This document shows positions 48,876-58,286 of a stretch of DNA of 64,000 nucleotides, one piece after another (position 1 is the stretch's first letter; every line of letters begins with the position of its first letter). This stretch comes from Bacillus pumilus (GTDB taxonomy: Bacteria; Bacillota; Bacilli; Bacillales; Bacillaceae): NCBI RefSeq assembly GCF_003431975.1, contig NZ_CP027116.1, forward strand, positions 868,001 to 932,000. The letters are read 5' to 3'. Position numbers and translations under genes: made by a program. Below the pieces are notes generated by a model. That model ran no database searches, was not told the origin of the DNA, and saw only the letters and a program-made list of their open reading frames with translations.

Positions 48876-49400
48876 ATGAAAATTTATGTCGTATACGATA
48901 GTGAAGGTGACCATACAAAAGCACTTGCAGAAGCTATTGCAGCAGGCGCAGGTGAAACAGAGCAAGCTGAAGTATTCATCGATCATGTGAAAGATGCGGA
49001 TATTCGCAAGCTGGATCAAATGGATGCGATCATTTGGGGCTGCCCTGGTCACTTTGGTACCATTAGTTCTGGGTTAAAGACATGGATTGACCGTCTTGGC
49101 TACTTATGGGCAGAAGGAAAACTGATCGATAAAGTCGGTGCCGTTTTCTGTACAACTGCTACAACGCACGGCGGTTTAGAAATGACGATGCATAATTTGA
49201 TTACACCAATGTTTCACCAAGGGATGCTTGTTGTTGGCCTTCCTGGAAATGTGCCAGAGAATGCTTTATACGGTTCTTACTATGGAGCAGGTGTGACATG
49301 TCCGATTGATTCTGATGAATTGATTTCTACAGAAGGTATTGAACTCGGAAAAGCATTAGGAAGACGTGTAGCAACAGTCACTGCGTCATTTAAGCGATAA
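48876..49400 (+). CDS. yhcB: Flavodoxin-fold NAD(P)H dehydrogenase-like protein YhcB
   Basis: A 174-residue WrbA/flavodoxin-like protein. The FMN-phosphate loop region is [11 protein letters not shown] at the N-terminus, with the [19 protein letters not shown] and CTTATTHGG segments expected to contact flavin. Possibly a quinone reductase; activity not shown here. ATG 48876 has GGAGGG upstream. It is in the yhbJ-yhcA-yhcB-yhcC run, with 13 bp to yhcC. Confidence 0.87.
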   Translation: MKIYVVYDSEGDHTKALAEAIAAGAGETEQAEVFIDHVKDADIRKLDQMDAIIWGCPGHFGTISSGLKTWIDRLGYLWAEGKLIDKVGAVFCTTATTHGGLEMTMHNLITPMFHQGMLVVGLPGNVPENALYGSYYGAGVTCPIDSDELISTEGIELGKALGRRVATVTASFKR

Positions 49401-49413
49401 GGAGAGGGTTCTT

Positions 49414-49773
49414 TTGGCGACGATTATTGTAGCGTTAGTAGCTGCTGTTCTAGTCATTATCGGATTAGTAGCGTTCAATGTCAGACACGCTTCGGTCGAG
49501 AAGGAAGAGATCAAAGAAGATGTACGTAATCAGCCTGACGTGGCCCGCAGTGAGCCAAAAGTTGCGGCAAGACCTGTAGAGCCTGAAGAAAAAGAGGAAG
49601 CGTCAGAGCCTTCTCAAACGGATGAACGCGTGTCTGGCGATGATTTCTATAGACAGGCGCTTCAAAAGTTTAAGCAGCCAGAACCACCTGTCAAGGAAGA
49701 AGAAACAGAGACAAAAATGAATGATGATATGTATCGTTCTGCTTTACAGAAGCTAAAACAGAAGGACAAATAA
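49414..49773 (+). CDS. yhcC: YhcC, single-pass membrane protein with acidic tail
   Basis: A 119-residue protein. An N-terminal hydrophobic helix (about residues 2-22, IIVALVAAVLVIIGLVAF) is followed by a Glu/Lys/Pro-rich cytoplasmic tail. The tail contains two copies of a DDFYRQALQKFKQ / DDMYRSALQKLKQ motif. The start is TTG 49414 with GGAGAGGG upstream. Last gene of the operon. No enzymatic motif; the repeated amphipathic helix may be a protein-binding element. Confidence 0.78.
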   Translation: MATIIVALVAAVLVIIGLVAFNVRHASVEKEEIKEDVRNQPDVARSEPKVAARPVEPEEKEEASEPSQTDERVSGDDFYRQALQKFKQPEPPVKEEETETKMNDDMYRSALQKLKQKDK

Positions 49774-49775
49774 AA

Positions 49776-49806
49776 AGAGAACCTCTCGTTAGGTTCTCTT
49801 TTTTTA
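49776..49806 (+). terminator. Terminator after yhcC
   Basis: AGAGAACCT / AGGTTCTCT stem with T-run. Confidence 0.88.
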
Positions 49807-49816
49807 TGCGATATAA

Positions 49817-49850
49817 AAAAACCGCCGGCAGAAGCCGAGCGGTTTTTCTT
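49817..49850 (-). terminator. Terminator of cspB
   Basis: AAAAAACCG(C) pairs with CGGTTTTT across GCAGAAGCC, A-rich on the minus-strand exit side (T-run on that strand). Confidence 0.75.
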
Positions 49851-49886
49851 CACTCTATAAAGTGCTAAAGAGCAGATGCTCTTAAA

Positions 49887-50180
<294 letters not shown>

Positions 50181-50213
50181 TTAAAGATGATACGAACAAA
50201 AATAATTACCTTT

Positions 50214-50242
50214 ACTTTACCAGTGTTTGCGGGAAAAAACAA
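50214..50242 (-). promoter_or_regulatory. cspB promoter and long leader
   Basis: On the minus strand TTGTTT (50242-50237), 17 bases, then TAAAGT (50219-50214) with a preceding TG. It gives a leader of about 120 nt, typical for cold-shock genes. Confidence 0.45.
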
Positions 50243-50298
50243 CTGTTAAACGAAAACTTTTTTAAAAATAATTAGCGCTAACAAATTGAGGAAAAAGC

Positions 50299-51390
50299 CT
50301 ATGTTAAATGGTTTCTTTTTCTCTCTGAAAAGCTCACTTGATTTCGACCAGACTGCTTCGCTTTATAGAGCTCCTGATCGGCCATAATCGGTAATTGATT
50401 GATGTTTGCACTTGTTCCAGCGGAATAAGCACATCCAAGTGATACTGTGATATGAATGGACATACCATTTTGTAAATAAATCGGTTGATCTGAGATTTTT
50501 TTCCTCAAACGTTCTGCAATCTGCCATGTTTTTTCAACCGTACAATTTGGTAGAAGGACAGCGAACTCCTCACCGCCGATCCGTCCAATATAATCAGAGC
50601 TTCTTGTGTTTTTAATCAGCCTTTTTCCAATTTCTTTTAAAACAATATCTCCTTCATGATGCCCATATTGGTCATTGATGGATTTGAAGTAATCGATGTC
50701 TAAGTAAATAAGGGACATTTGATAGATAGGCTGCTTTAATTTCATAGAAAAAGCATCACTTAAGATCTCATCGAACTTCCGTTTATTTAAAACACCTGTT
50801 AAAAAGTCATAATGAGCTTGGAACTTATACAGATTTAACAGTTGATATGCTTTTGTTTGATGCTCAATGACGTAAAAATTAAACAATCCAGCTACATATG
50901 AGAATATCCAATAGGCGGAATGGACTTCAATAGAAGTCTCATGTGCAATCGTAATAAACAAAATAGTTGCAAGTATGTTGCTGATTGTAATGGACAAAAG
51001 CATTTTCACAACATGACTCATATGGCGCTCAGCAATAAAAAAAGAAGCTGTTGCGATGATCATCATCGAAAAAATATTGATGAAAGAAGCGATGTTGGCT
51101 TCGAATAATAATCGACCAATGATGACAACACAGGCTGCAATGATTGTTTGGGCGATGCCTCCATAAAAGGCCGTTAAAATAAGGGGAATATGTCTTAAAT
51201 CGATGATAGCTGGTCCTGTTTTAATAGAGAAGAACATTAAAAGGACACCGAGTAATCCAGAAAGAATGCCTTTGCATAACTGTCTGATCAGGGTATCTTC
51301 TTTCTTCAGAAAATTCTCTTTAAACACAAGCATAAATAAATAATGGAATGTGACAAGAATTGTTAAATTGATAAAGAGGTCTCTTAGCAA
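50299..51390 (-). CDS. dgcK: Diguanylate cyclase DgcK (YhcK)
   Basis: A 363-residue membrane enzyme making c-di-GMP. The N-terminal half has about six hydrophobic helices of the 5TMR-LYT type sensor. The GGDEF domain (about 195-350) has an intact active site GGEEF and the upstream inhibitory I-site RSSD five residues before it, so product inhibition is expected. The start is TTG 51390 with AAAGGTG upstream on the minus strand. Same place as yhcK in B. subtilis, where it influences motility and biofilm. Confidence 0.92.
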   Translation of the reverse strand: MLRDLFINLTILVTFHYLFMLVFKENFLKKEDTLIRQLCKGILSGLLGVLLMFFSIKTGPAIIDLRHIPLILTAFYGGIAQTIIAACVVIIGRLLFEANIASFINIFSMMIIATASFFIAERHMSHVVKMLLSITISNILATILFITIAHETSIEVHSAYWIFSYVAGLFNFYVIEHQTKAYQLLNLYKFQAHYDFLTGVLNKRKFDEILSDAFSMKLKQPIYQMSLIYLDIDYFKSINDQYGHHEGDIVLKEIGKRLIKNTRSSDYIGRIGGEEFAVLLPNCTVEKTWQIAERLRKKISDQPIYLQNGMSIHITVSLGCAYSAGTSANINQLPIMADQELYKAKQSGRNQVSFSERKRNHLT

Positions 51391-51488
51391 AATAAAATCA
51401 CCTTTTTAAAACTACTAAAATTTGTTGCAAAAGAAAAGGGGAAAAAGGATAATTAATAAAAATTTCACTTATGAGGGGATCGAAACAC

Positions 51489-51869
51489 ATGCAAGGAAAA
51501 CGCTTCCCAGATGAAACGGACTTGCTTTCTTTTTTTGAAACGGAGCCTGATGAAAGGTTCGAGAAAGGAATGCCTATTGAATATCAAAGCCTGACATTTC
51601 GATTTGAGAATCAAGACGAGCGATTCGTTGTCAAGATGTACCTTGGAAGTCAAGAATTTGCGTTAAAAGCTGTTCGGAAAAAAGATGGATCTATTTTAGG
51701 CATTTATGATTTTAAAAATGTGAAGCATGCAGAGATAAAAAAGGACAATCAATATGAGAAGGAACTTTTAATCATAGTAGATGCTTATGGCGATTTTATG
51801 ACAACAGTCGAAATCACCTTTTTACCTTTCTTCTCTGTGCTGGTGAAAGAACATTTTTCAGGAGAATAA
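51489..51869 (+). CDS. Hypothetical protein (126 aa)
   Basis: A soluble acidic protein with no recognised domain, mixed alpha/beta in appearance, with many aromatic residues in the second half (FLPFFSVLVKEHF). The ATG at 51489 has GAGGGGA about 9 bases upstream; the ATG at 51471 lacks a site. It stands alone between dgcK and yhcM, where B. subtilis has yhcL; it does not look like that symporter. Confidence 0.62.
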   Translation: MQGKRFPDETDLLSFFETEPDERFEKGMPIEYQSLTFRFENQDERFVVKMYLGSQEFALKAVRKKDGSILGIYDFKNVKHAEIKKDNQYEKELLIIVDAYGDFMTTVEITFLPFFSVLVKEHFSGE

Positions 51870-51903
51870 ACAGGAGCCTCTATTTCAGAAGGCTCCTGTT
51901 TTA

Positions 51904-52308
51904 TTATTTGTGCTCGATGTCATTGAGCACTTGCTGGATTGATTCATCATCCATCACATTCATGACATTTTCATCAATGTGGAGAGACTGCGCATAAGAC
52001 TCTTTTGGCTGATGGGTTCTTGATGGTGATTGATGCTGGTTCGTCTGATTTGGCTGAACAGCTGTAAATGCCTGCTTGATCATTTGTCCGACTTCCGCTG
52101 TTCCTTTTGATTCTTTTCGTGCGTGTGACTGTGACTCGTGCTTGGACGAGTCATGATGCTGATGGCCATTTTCCTTCATCATTGAAGACATATTCATTTG
52201 CGTCATGCTTTTCAGCCTTCTTCGTAAAACCGGTGAAAATAATGCAATGATGGCTGTTGAGGCCGCGATCATTGCGCCAGTGCTCATGCCTTTTCTTTTT
52301 TTAAACAA
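51904..52308 (-). CDS. yhcM: YhcM-like protein
   Basis: A 134-residue protein. The basic N-terminus is followed by one hydrophobic segment (about 10-27, MIAASTAIIALFSPV). A His/Ser/Gln-rich tail contains clusters such as HQHHDSSKHESQSH. The start is TTG at 52308 with GGAGGGA upstream on the minus strand. Position before yhcN matches yhcM, a sporulation-associated gene in B. subtilis; length is somewhat shorter. Function unknown. Confidence 0.65.
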   Translation of the reverse strand: MFKKRKGMSTGAMIAASTAIIALFSPVLRRRLKSMTQMNMSSMMKENGHQHHDSSKHESQSHARKESKGTAEVGQMIKQAFTAVQPNQTNQHQSPSRTHQPKESYAQSLHIDENVMNVMDDESIQQVLNDIEHK

Positions 52309-52408
52309 ACGAATCCCTCCATTTGATCGTGATGATACTTCTTCATCATGTTTAGGATGACCAAATAAAGCTGAATTATGAATTCATCCCATTGAAAAAA
52401 AGGATGTG

Positions 52409-52439
52409 TGCATAAAAAGACGACTGGATGAAAAAGCTA
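52409..52439 (+). promoter_or_regulatory. Possible sigma-G promoter for yhcN
   Basis: TGCATA at 52409-52414 and AAAGCTA at 52433-52439 (18-base spacer), a partial fit to forespore sigma-G boxes. Confidence 0.35.
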
Positions 52440-52464
52440 TGAACAAAAGGAGGGAAAATAATTG

Positions 52465-52971
52465 ATGAATAAGAAATGGATACTATCTTTGCTACTCGTT
52501 CCAACATTGATCACGACTGGGTGTGGCATGAACAACCAGGGCGATGAGCGAAGAGGAACAATGAACCGACAGTATGAAAATGTCACATACAAGAATGACA
52601 ATATGAGGCAGGATGAGCCAAATGTTCAAACACCTCAGAAGGTCAAAGTGGCAGATAAGGCGTCAGAGCTTGTAGCCAATATGTCTGAAGTGAAATCAGC
52701 GAACGTGCTTGTCACAGGGAAAAATGCATTTGTAGCCGTTATGCTTGAAGGAGATAAAAGCGGCAATGTGACGGACGATCTGAAAAGGAAAATTTCAGAT
52801 AAAGTGAAATCAACAGATCAACAAATCGACAACGTGTATGTATCTGCGAATCCAGACTTTGTCGATCGTATGGAAGGATACGGAAAACGTATTAGAAGCG
52901 GCGAGCCAATTTCTGGATTTTTCGATGAATTTACTGAAACGGTCAGACGTATCTTCCCTGAATCAAAATAG
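52465..52971 (+). CDS. yhcN: Spore lipoprotein YhcN (YhcN/YlaJ family)
   Basis: A 168-residue lipoprotein. The signal peptide ends in ITTGC with the anchor Cys at about residue 20, then a low-complexity Asn/Arg/Asp-rich linker and the conserved C-terminal domain with DNVYVSANPDFVDRM and GYGKRI. In B. subtilis it is forespore-made and located at the inner spore membrane, affecting outgrowth. TTG 52462 and ATG 52465 are both possible after AAGGAGGG. Ends at a strong hairpin. Confidence 0.9.
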   Translation: MNKKWILSLLLVPTLITTGCGMNNQGDERRGTMNRQYENVTYKNDNMRQDEPNVQTPQKVKVADKASELVANMSEVKSANVLVTGKNAFVAVMLEGDKSGNVTDDLKRKISDKVKSTDQQIDNVYVSANPDFVDRMEGYGKRIRSGEPISGFFDEFTETVRRIFPESK

Positions 52972-52977
52972 CTACGA

Positions 52978-53006
52978 CAAAAGCCGTATGACATATGCGG
53001 CTTTTT
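52978..53006 (+). terminator. Terminator after yhcN
   Basis: AAAAGCCGTAT / ATATGCGGCTTTT stem with 3-base loop and T-run. Confidence 0.9.
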
Positions 53007-53127
53007 TCTATGGAATCGCACCTTGCGCACCTGAATGCATAAAGTAAAAAATATATCACCTCTTGTTGATCTTTGTTTCTTCATAGAAAGAGAAAGAGGC
53101 TGCAGGATGAATTCAGGTGGGGAGCAA

Positions 53128-54003
53128 ATGAAAGCCAAGCCGTCATTGATTTATAAAAAGCTAGTAGGCGGAATGATTGCAGCAGGTCTTATTTTTTATG
53201 CTTTCACCGCGTACTTGATGTATGTTGCATTTCAGCTGACAGGACAATATTTAGAGCAGCAGTCTTCTCCTAAAACCATTTTAACGGAGGGACTCAATAA
53301 GCAAGTCTATGAACATATTCGAATTTACTATGCAGAGGAAGAGGATGCTTTTGTTGATCTGACAATCGAGGCCATGAATCAGGCAAAGAAGAGGATAGCG
53401 TCAGTCTTTCAGTTTGAAACTGACAAACCTTTAGACATTATTTATTTTGATGATAAAGAGACGATCGAACAATTTGCCGGCATCAAGCATATTACGGGTT
53501 TCTACTCCGATCATGATCAAATGATAGGGTTATATCCAGATAAACGGGAAGCGTTATTGAAGAAAGAGACACTGCCTTTATACTTTTTCAAGACGTTATT
53601 TATTCATGAGTATGCTCATTTTGTTTTCTATGAAAAAGCTCATTCTTATGAAGTGTCTCCAGCGATCTTTCCCCTTTGGTTCCATGAAGGAACAGCAGAA
53701 TGGACGGCCTATGATGTGTTAAATGCCACGTCTGAACAATTCGACGTCATTCCCTTTGAATCTCTTCATTCCGATCAAGACTGGCAAGACGCCAGGGTGA
53801 CGTATGAGACAGATGTCTATTTGCAAAGCTACTATATGATCTATGAGCTGGTGCAGCTTTACGGACGAGACATCATACATGAGATGATGCAGGAAACGGC
53901 GAAAACCGGCCGTTTTGATAGAGGCTTTAAACAAGCGACAGGTCAACATCTTACCGATTTTGAAAAGCAATTTAAGCTGAATTATCAAACAAAAAACGGC
54001 TGA
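53128..54003 (+). CDS. Membrane-anchored peptidase MA-like protein
   Basis: A 291-residue protein. The N-terminal signal-anchor helix (about 13-38) is followed by an extracytoplasmic zinc-peptidase domain with HEYAH (FIHEYAHFVF) and the third ligand Glu in FHEGTAEWTAYD. This is the gluzincin (Peptidase_MA_2) arrangement. ATG 53128 follows GGTGGGGA; starts at 53107 and 53035 are possible but less well placed. It sits where B. subtilis has yhcO/yhcP. Substrate unknown; an envelope protease role is likely. Confidence 0.78.
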   Translation: MKAKPSLIYKKLVGGMIAAGLIFYAFTAYLMYVAFQLTGQYLEQQSSPKTILTEGLNKQVYEHIRIYYAEEEDAFVDLTIEAMNQAKKRIASVFQFETDKPLDIIYFDDKETIEQFAGIKHITGFYSDHDQMIGLYPDKREALLKKETLPLYFFKTLFIHEYAHFVFYEKAHSYEVSPAIFPLWFHEGTAEWTAYDVLNATSEQFDVIPFESLHSDQDWQDARVTYETDVYLQSYYMIYELVQLYGRDIIHEMMQETAKTGRFDRGFKQATGQHLTDFEKQFKLNYQTKNG

Positions 54004-54032
54004 CCAGAACAATCGGTCAGCCGTTTTTTGTT
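53993..54032. terminator. Bidirectional terminator
   Basis: AAAAACGGCTGACC / GGTCAGCCGTTTTTT perfect 14-bp stem between convergent genes. Confidence 0.94.
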
Positions 54033-54676
54033 TAGTGAAGTGGTTTTTGCTGATTGGCTTTGCTTGACGGCATTTGAACTTGTCCCTGCATCGGGGCAAA
54101 AGAAGACGTCATGGACTGCATATCTTGAGGTGTAAGCTGCGGCACTTGATAATAGCCATGTTTGTTTTGATATAGGAAAATTTCATACGCCATTTCAATG
54201 AAGTTTGGAATTTGTGCTGCAAGCACACGTCTCACTACAGGGTTTGTTACCTCTAATGAAGTCATTGAAAGTAACCCAGCATGTGATTTCACGAGGCCCA
54301 GCATATGCCCTGTAATTCCTGCGTCTTTTACATCCTGTAATGATTGATTTGGTTTCTTTGGCTGGGATGGTTTTATTCCGTATGTCATCTGTGTTTGTTC
54401 TTTCATCATATAAGTAGATGTTTCTTCACTAGGCTTTTGTCCAGTAGAAAAACAATCTACCGTGACATTGTACTGCGACAATACGAATTGATATTGTCGA
54501 TCTAAGATGTCGGATAATGCAGGATCTTGGATATATTGCCTAAAGATCATGTATTGATCCAAAATATTAATTGTGCCTGCTAGAACTTCATGTAAATCGA
54601 ATAGCTCATGCCCACCATGGTTGGATTGAGGCTGGGGAGTATTTCCTTGAACGTATGATTGTTGATCGTTTTGCAT
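54032..54676 (-). CDS. yhcQ: Spore coat protein YhcQ (CotF family)
   Basis: A 214-residue CotF-like protein. The ferritin-like helical core starts at LFDLHEVLAGTINILDQY and includes GITGHMLGLVKSHAG. Flanking Gln/Pro-rich tails suit a coat or spore-surface location. B. subtilis YhcQ is a forespore-specific protein of the same length. GAAGGAGGAAT precedes the ATG. Single gene, convergent with the peptidase gene. Confidence 0.9.
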   Translation of the reverse strand: MQNDQQSYVQGNTPQPQSNHGGHELFDLHEVLAGTINILDQYMIFRQYIQDPALSDILDRQYQFVLSQYNVTVDCFSTGQKPSEETSTYMMKEQTQMTYGIKPSQPKKPNQSLQDVKDAGITGHMLGLVKSHAGLLSMTSLEVTNPVVRRVLAAQIPNFIEMAYEIFLYQNKHGYYQVPQLTPQDMQSMTSSFAPMQGQVQMPSSKANQQKPLH

Positions 54677-54819
54677 TGAGATTCCTCCTTCTGTTTATAC
54701 AATCTGTTTTAATGTGAGGATGTTTTCCCTTTTTCATGCAAAAACATTATTTACAATTAGAGGGTTTTCTTCCTTTTTGTCGAAAAAAAGTATCAGACGA
54801 ATGAACATGGGGGTACCAG

Positions 54820-57800
54820 ATGCAGGACAAAATCATTAATCGTTTGATAGAAGACGAACATGTGCAGGCACCAGTGATTGGCATCGGTGTTTCGCCGTTT
54901 GAACAGCATCATCTTGAGGCTTTTTTTCAATCAATTCCACATGAATTAAATGCCTCTTTTATTGTTGTACAAAATCATGTGACGGACGATTGTCTAACTG
55001 ATTTGGAAGCACTTGTTTTACCGATTGGTTACCGGGCAAAAACGATTAAACATGGTGAGAAAGTCATGAAGAAAACGATTTATTTTTGTCCACAGCATGC
55101 GGTTGTGACGTTAACAGAAGATCAGAGACTGCACCTATCAGAGCAGATGCCGCTGTGCAAGGCTTGCTCTGTGGACTTGTTTTTTCAATCTCTTGCTAAT
55201 GTGCAAAAGGAAGAGGCTTTTGCGATTTTTTTTCAAAAAGGTCATTGCGTCGGAAGCGGCCTGCTTCAGCTTGTTGAGCAAGGCGGTACAGCTTTATCGT
55301 GCAGTGAGGTAGAAAGTGGTTTTGACACCTTATATCAACAAACATTCAAAGACCCTTTTACCCTTGCTGCTTATATCGCCAATATCGTCAACATTCCACA
55401 CATCGATGAGACAGATCCTGTTTTACTGAGAATCATTGAACGTCTAGAAATGTATAAAGGCATTGCCTTTTCAGCCTACCAAAAGAAAAGATTTCTATCT
55501 GTCATTCAAAAACGAATGAGGATCGCAAAGAAACGGATTTCATTATTATCAGAGTACGACTACTTATTAGAAAGAGAACCAGATGAGCTAGATCGTTTGC
55601 ACTTACAGCTTCTAAGTGGCACGACTTCTTTTTTTAGAGATATGGAGGCTTTTCGTGTATGTGAACATCAAATCATTCCGTCGATCATTGAAAATGCGAT
55701 GAAAAGCGGGAAATCTCGATGCCGTATTTGGGTAGCGGGATGTTCGACAGGAGAAGAAGCCTATTCTTTGACGATCTTATTTTTAGAAGAAATGAAGCGA
55801 AGACAAGTGTCTATTGAACTTCAAGTATTTGCAACAGATATCAACCGGAAAGCCATTCAAACAGCCAGTAAGGGTGTTTACTCAGTAGAGTCTATGGCAA
55901 GGATGCCTGAAAAATGGCGGGCGCGATATTTCGAAAGGAAAGGTGACGCTTTTATTGTGAAGCAGTCGCTTAGAAAACATATTGTCTTTGCACCTCACAA
56001 TTTATTGATCGATTCACCTTTTATCCACCTCGATTTTATCAGTTGCCGAAATGTTCTGATGTACTTCCAGGCTGAAGTGCAAAAACGAGTATTGTCCCGA
56101 TTCCAATATGCTTTAAAAGATCAAGGGATGTTGATATTAGGGCCAAATGAAACTGTACCCAATATCCCTCGTTTGTTTCATTTGTTCAATGAAAAATGGA
56201 ACATTTACACCCATTCAAACTTTCCAAAACCTCAAGTTCCTTGGGCATATAATGCCCGTGATATTGAGTTGAAAGAGCGAGCCGCACAATATATACAAGA
56301 AGTAAGTGAGGATTATGACGCATGCATGATCATCAATGATTGTGACAAAATCCTGGCGGTATCAAATGGTGCGTATTCATTTTTAGACCATACAGAAGTG
56401 TCAGATCAATCATGTGAATATGTAACACCTGATTATATAAAGGAGATGCTAAGTCAGACCTTTCAAAAAGTGTGGACAGACGAGACAGAAGTTATGTTTC
56501 AGCATGTTCTCATTTCGGAAAAAGGCAGAAAGCAGTATGCAGATTTCACTGTGAAAAGTTTTGACCTCCGCTTTAAGGGAGTTTACGTCATTCTCATTCG
56601 AATGAATGAGAGAGGAAAAAATCAAAAGAACAGCAGGGACAACGGGATGTCAGATCACAATTCAGTCTATCAACAGCGTATTGTCGATTTAGAAAATGAA
56701 CTCAATGAAGTCAAACAAAAGGAGCAGGAGGCAAGGGCTCAATTAAAAGCGAAAAATACACAATTAAAGGAGCTTGAGAAAAAACACGAGCATTTTATTA
56801 ATATCATAAACAACTTAAAGGTGACAAGAGAAGAGCTTTACAGACCTTCTGTCAAGCCGGAGCTTGCGACATTGTTTGTGGACCGGGACATGAATATTCG
56901 CTATTACACTCCTACGGCTACCTCTTTATTTACTTCAGAGAAAATCAGGCATCAGCAATCATTTCAGTCGATGGCTAAAAAGCTTACGAAGGAAACGCTC
57001 TATCATGATATTCAATCTGTCATATCGGATCGGCGCGTGATCGAACGGGGAATTGAAACGAACGAAGGTGAGCAATTCACCGTTCACATGACACCTATTT
57101 TCGATGAAGAACATGAGGGAGCGGTCATGACTTGGATTAAAATGACCGAAGTGACGAAAATCAAGCAGTCACTTCATCTCGCGGTGACGGCCCTTGATAA
57201 CAGCCACATTCATATTGTTGTTGCGACGGAGGAAGGGGTCATCCAATGCGTGAATCAGCGGTTCTGTCAGTTTGTCCAGCAGCATGAATATGATCTCATC
57301 GGCAAAGATATTTTTTCTGTCTATCATTCGCTATGTCAATGTGATGACTTAGAAAAGCAATGGGACGTTTGTTTAAGAGAAGGTAGCTGGACAGGTGAGC
57401 TGTACTTTCAAGATTTATCTGGACGTGAACGTTGGGAGAGAGTCTCTTTACACCGAATAGATGATCCTGACAAAATGCAATCAACTGTGATGCGGATTTC
57501 AGAGGATATTACCAATCAAAAGCAGTCAGAGAAGATGCTGATGAAGTCAGAGATGCTGTCGGCAGTTGGGCAGCTTGCAGCGGGAATCGCTCATGAGATA
57601 CGGAACCCGCTGACCTCATTAAAAGGATTTTTACAGCTCATGATTCAAAGTAAGAAGTATCAGAAAGATTATGCAGATGTGATGATGTCAGAGTTCAATC
57701 GGCTTGAAGCAATTATCAATGAATTTCTCGTGCTTTCTAGAAGCAAATCGGTGAAATTTGAGCCGGTACATGTCAATCTTCTGCTCGAAGAAGTGATCAT

Positions 57801-58200
57801 GGTCGTTGAATCCCAGGCGGTCTTAAAAGGCGTGTCCATTCAGAAAAATCTATCCCCGTCACTGCCAAACATTCAAGGTATTCCGAATGAACTGAAGCAA
57901 GTCTTCCTAAACATCCTTAAAAACGGAATTGAAGCGATGGATGGTGTAACGGGTGTTATCAAGGTGACCTCTGTCATGAAACATCATCAAATGATGTTGA
58001 TATTTGAAGATCAAGGCAAGGGGATTCCAGAGGACGAAATAGGGAAACTTGGTGAACCTTTTTATACAACAAAAGAAAAGGGGACAGGCCTCGGTTTAAT
58101 GATGACCATTAAAATCATTGAAAGCCATGGTGGCACCATTCGTTTTGAAAGCAAAAGCTTTGAAGGAACGCGAGTGATTATTACGTTTCCAACGAGCTAA
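54820..58200 (+). CDS. CheB-like/CheR/PAS/histidine kinase fusion protein
   Basis: An 1126-residue hybrid regulator. Residues 15-190 are a CheB methylesterase-like domain with GIGVS retained but the catalytic Asp region (usually TGxxxDG) changed to FQKGHCVGSG, so it is probably inactive. About 200-465 is a CheR methyltransferase (GTTSFFRDMEAF, AGCSTGEEAYSL). Then come a PAS-like domain (490-600), a coiled coil (620-670) and two PAS domains (680-905). A HisKA domain has GIAHEIRNPLTSLKGF, and HATPase_c ends in GTGLGLMMTIKIIESHGG. No membrane helix or receiver domain is seen, so it is a soluble kinase. No cognate regulator lies beside it. It is absent from this spot in B. subtilis 168. Confidence 0.88.
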   Translation: MQDKIINRLIEDEHVQAPVIGIGVSPFEQHHLEAFFQSIPHELNASFIVVQNHVTDDCLTDLEALVLPIGYRAKTIKHGEKVMKKTIYFCPQHAVVTLTEDQRLHLSEQMPLCKACSVDLFFQSLANVQKEEAFAIFFQKGHCVGSGLLQLVEQGGTALSCSEVESGFDTLYQQTFKDPFTLAAYIANIVNIPHIDETDPVLLRIIERLEMYKGIAFSAYQKKRFLSVIQKRMRIAKKRISLLSEYDYLLEREPDELDRLHLQLLSGTTSFFRDMEAFRVCEHQIIPSIIENAMKSGKSRCRIWVAGCSTGEEAYSLTILFLEEMKRRQVSIELQVFATDINRKAIQTASKGVYSVESMARMPEKWRARYFERKGDAFIVKQSLRKHIVFAPHNLLIDSPFIHLDFISCRNVLMYFQAEVQKRVLSRFQYALKDQGMLILGPNETVPNIPRLFHLFNEKWNIYTHSNFPKPQVPWAYNARDIELKERAAQYIQEVSEDYDACMIINDCDKILAVSNGAYSFLDHTEVSDQSCEYVTPDYIKEMLSQTFQKVWTDETEVMFQHVLISEKGRKQYADFTVKSFDLRFKGVYVILIRMNERGKNQKNSRDNGMSDHNSVYQQRIVDLENELNEVKQKEQEARAQLKAKNTQLKELEKKHEHFINIINNLKVTREELYRPSVKPELATLFVDRDMNIRYYTPTATSLFTSEKIRHQQSFQSMAKKLTKETLYHDIQSVISDRRVIERGIETNEGEQFTVHMTPIFDEEHEGAVMTWIKMTEVTKIKQSLHLAVTALDNSHIHIVVATEEGVIQCVNQRFCQFVQQHEYDLIGKDIFSVYHSLCQCDDLEKQWDVCLREGSWTGELYFQDLSGRERWERVSLHRIDDPDKMQSTVMRISEDITNQKQSEKMLMKSEMLSAVGQLAAGIAHEIRNPLTSLKGFLQLMIQSKKYQKDYADVMMSEFNRLEAIINEFLVLSRSKSVKFEPVHVNLLLEEVIMVVESQAVLKGVSIQKNLSPSLPNIQGIPNELKQVFLNILKNGIEAMDGVTGVIKVTSVMKHHQMMLIFEDQGKGIPEDEIGKLGEPFYTTKEKGTGLGLMMTIKIIESHGGTIRFESKSFEGTRVIITFPTS

Positions 58201-58286
58201 AATAGACAAGTTTTACATGAAATCCATCCAGCATCAATATTTGCTTTGTACAATATGAGAGATGAAGAGCAAAGGAGAGAGGTCTA

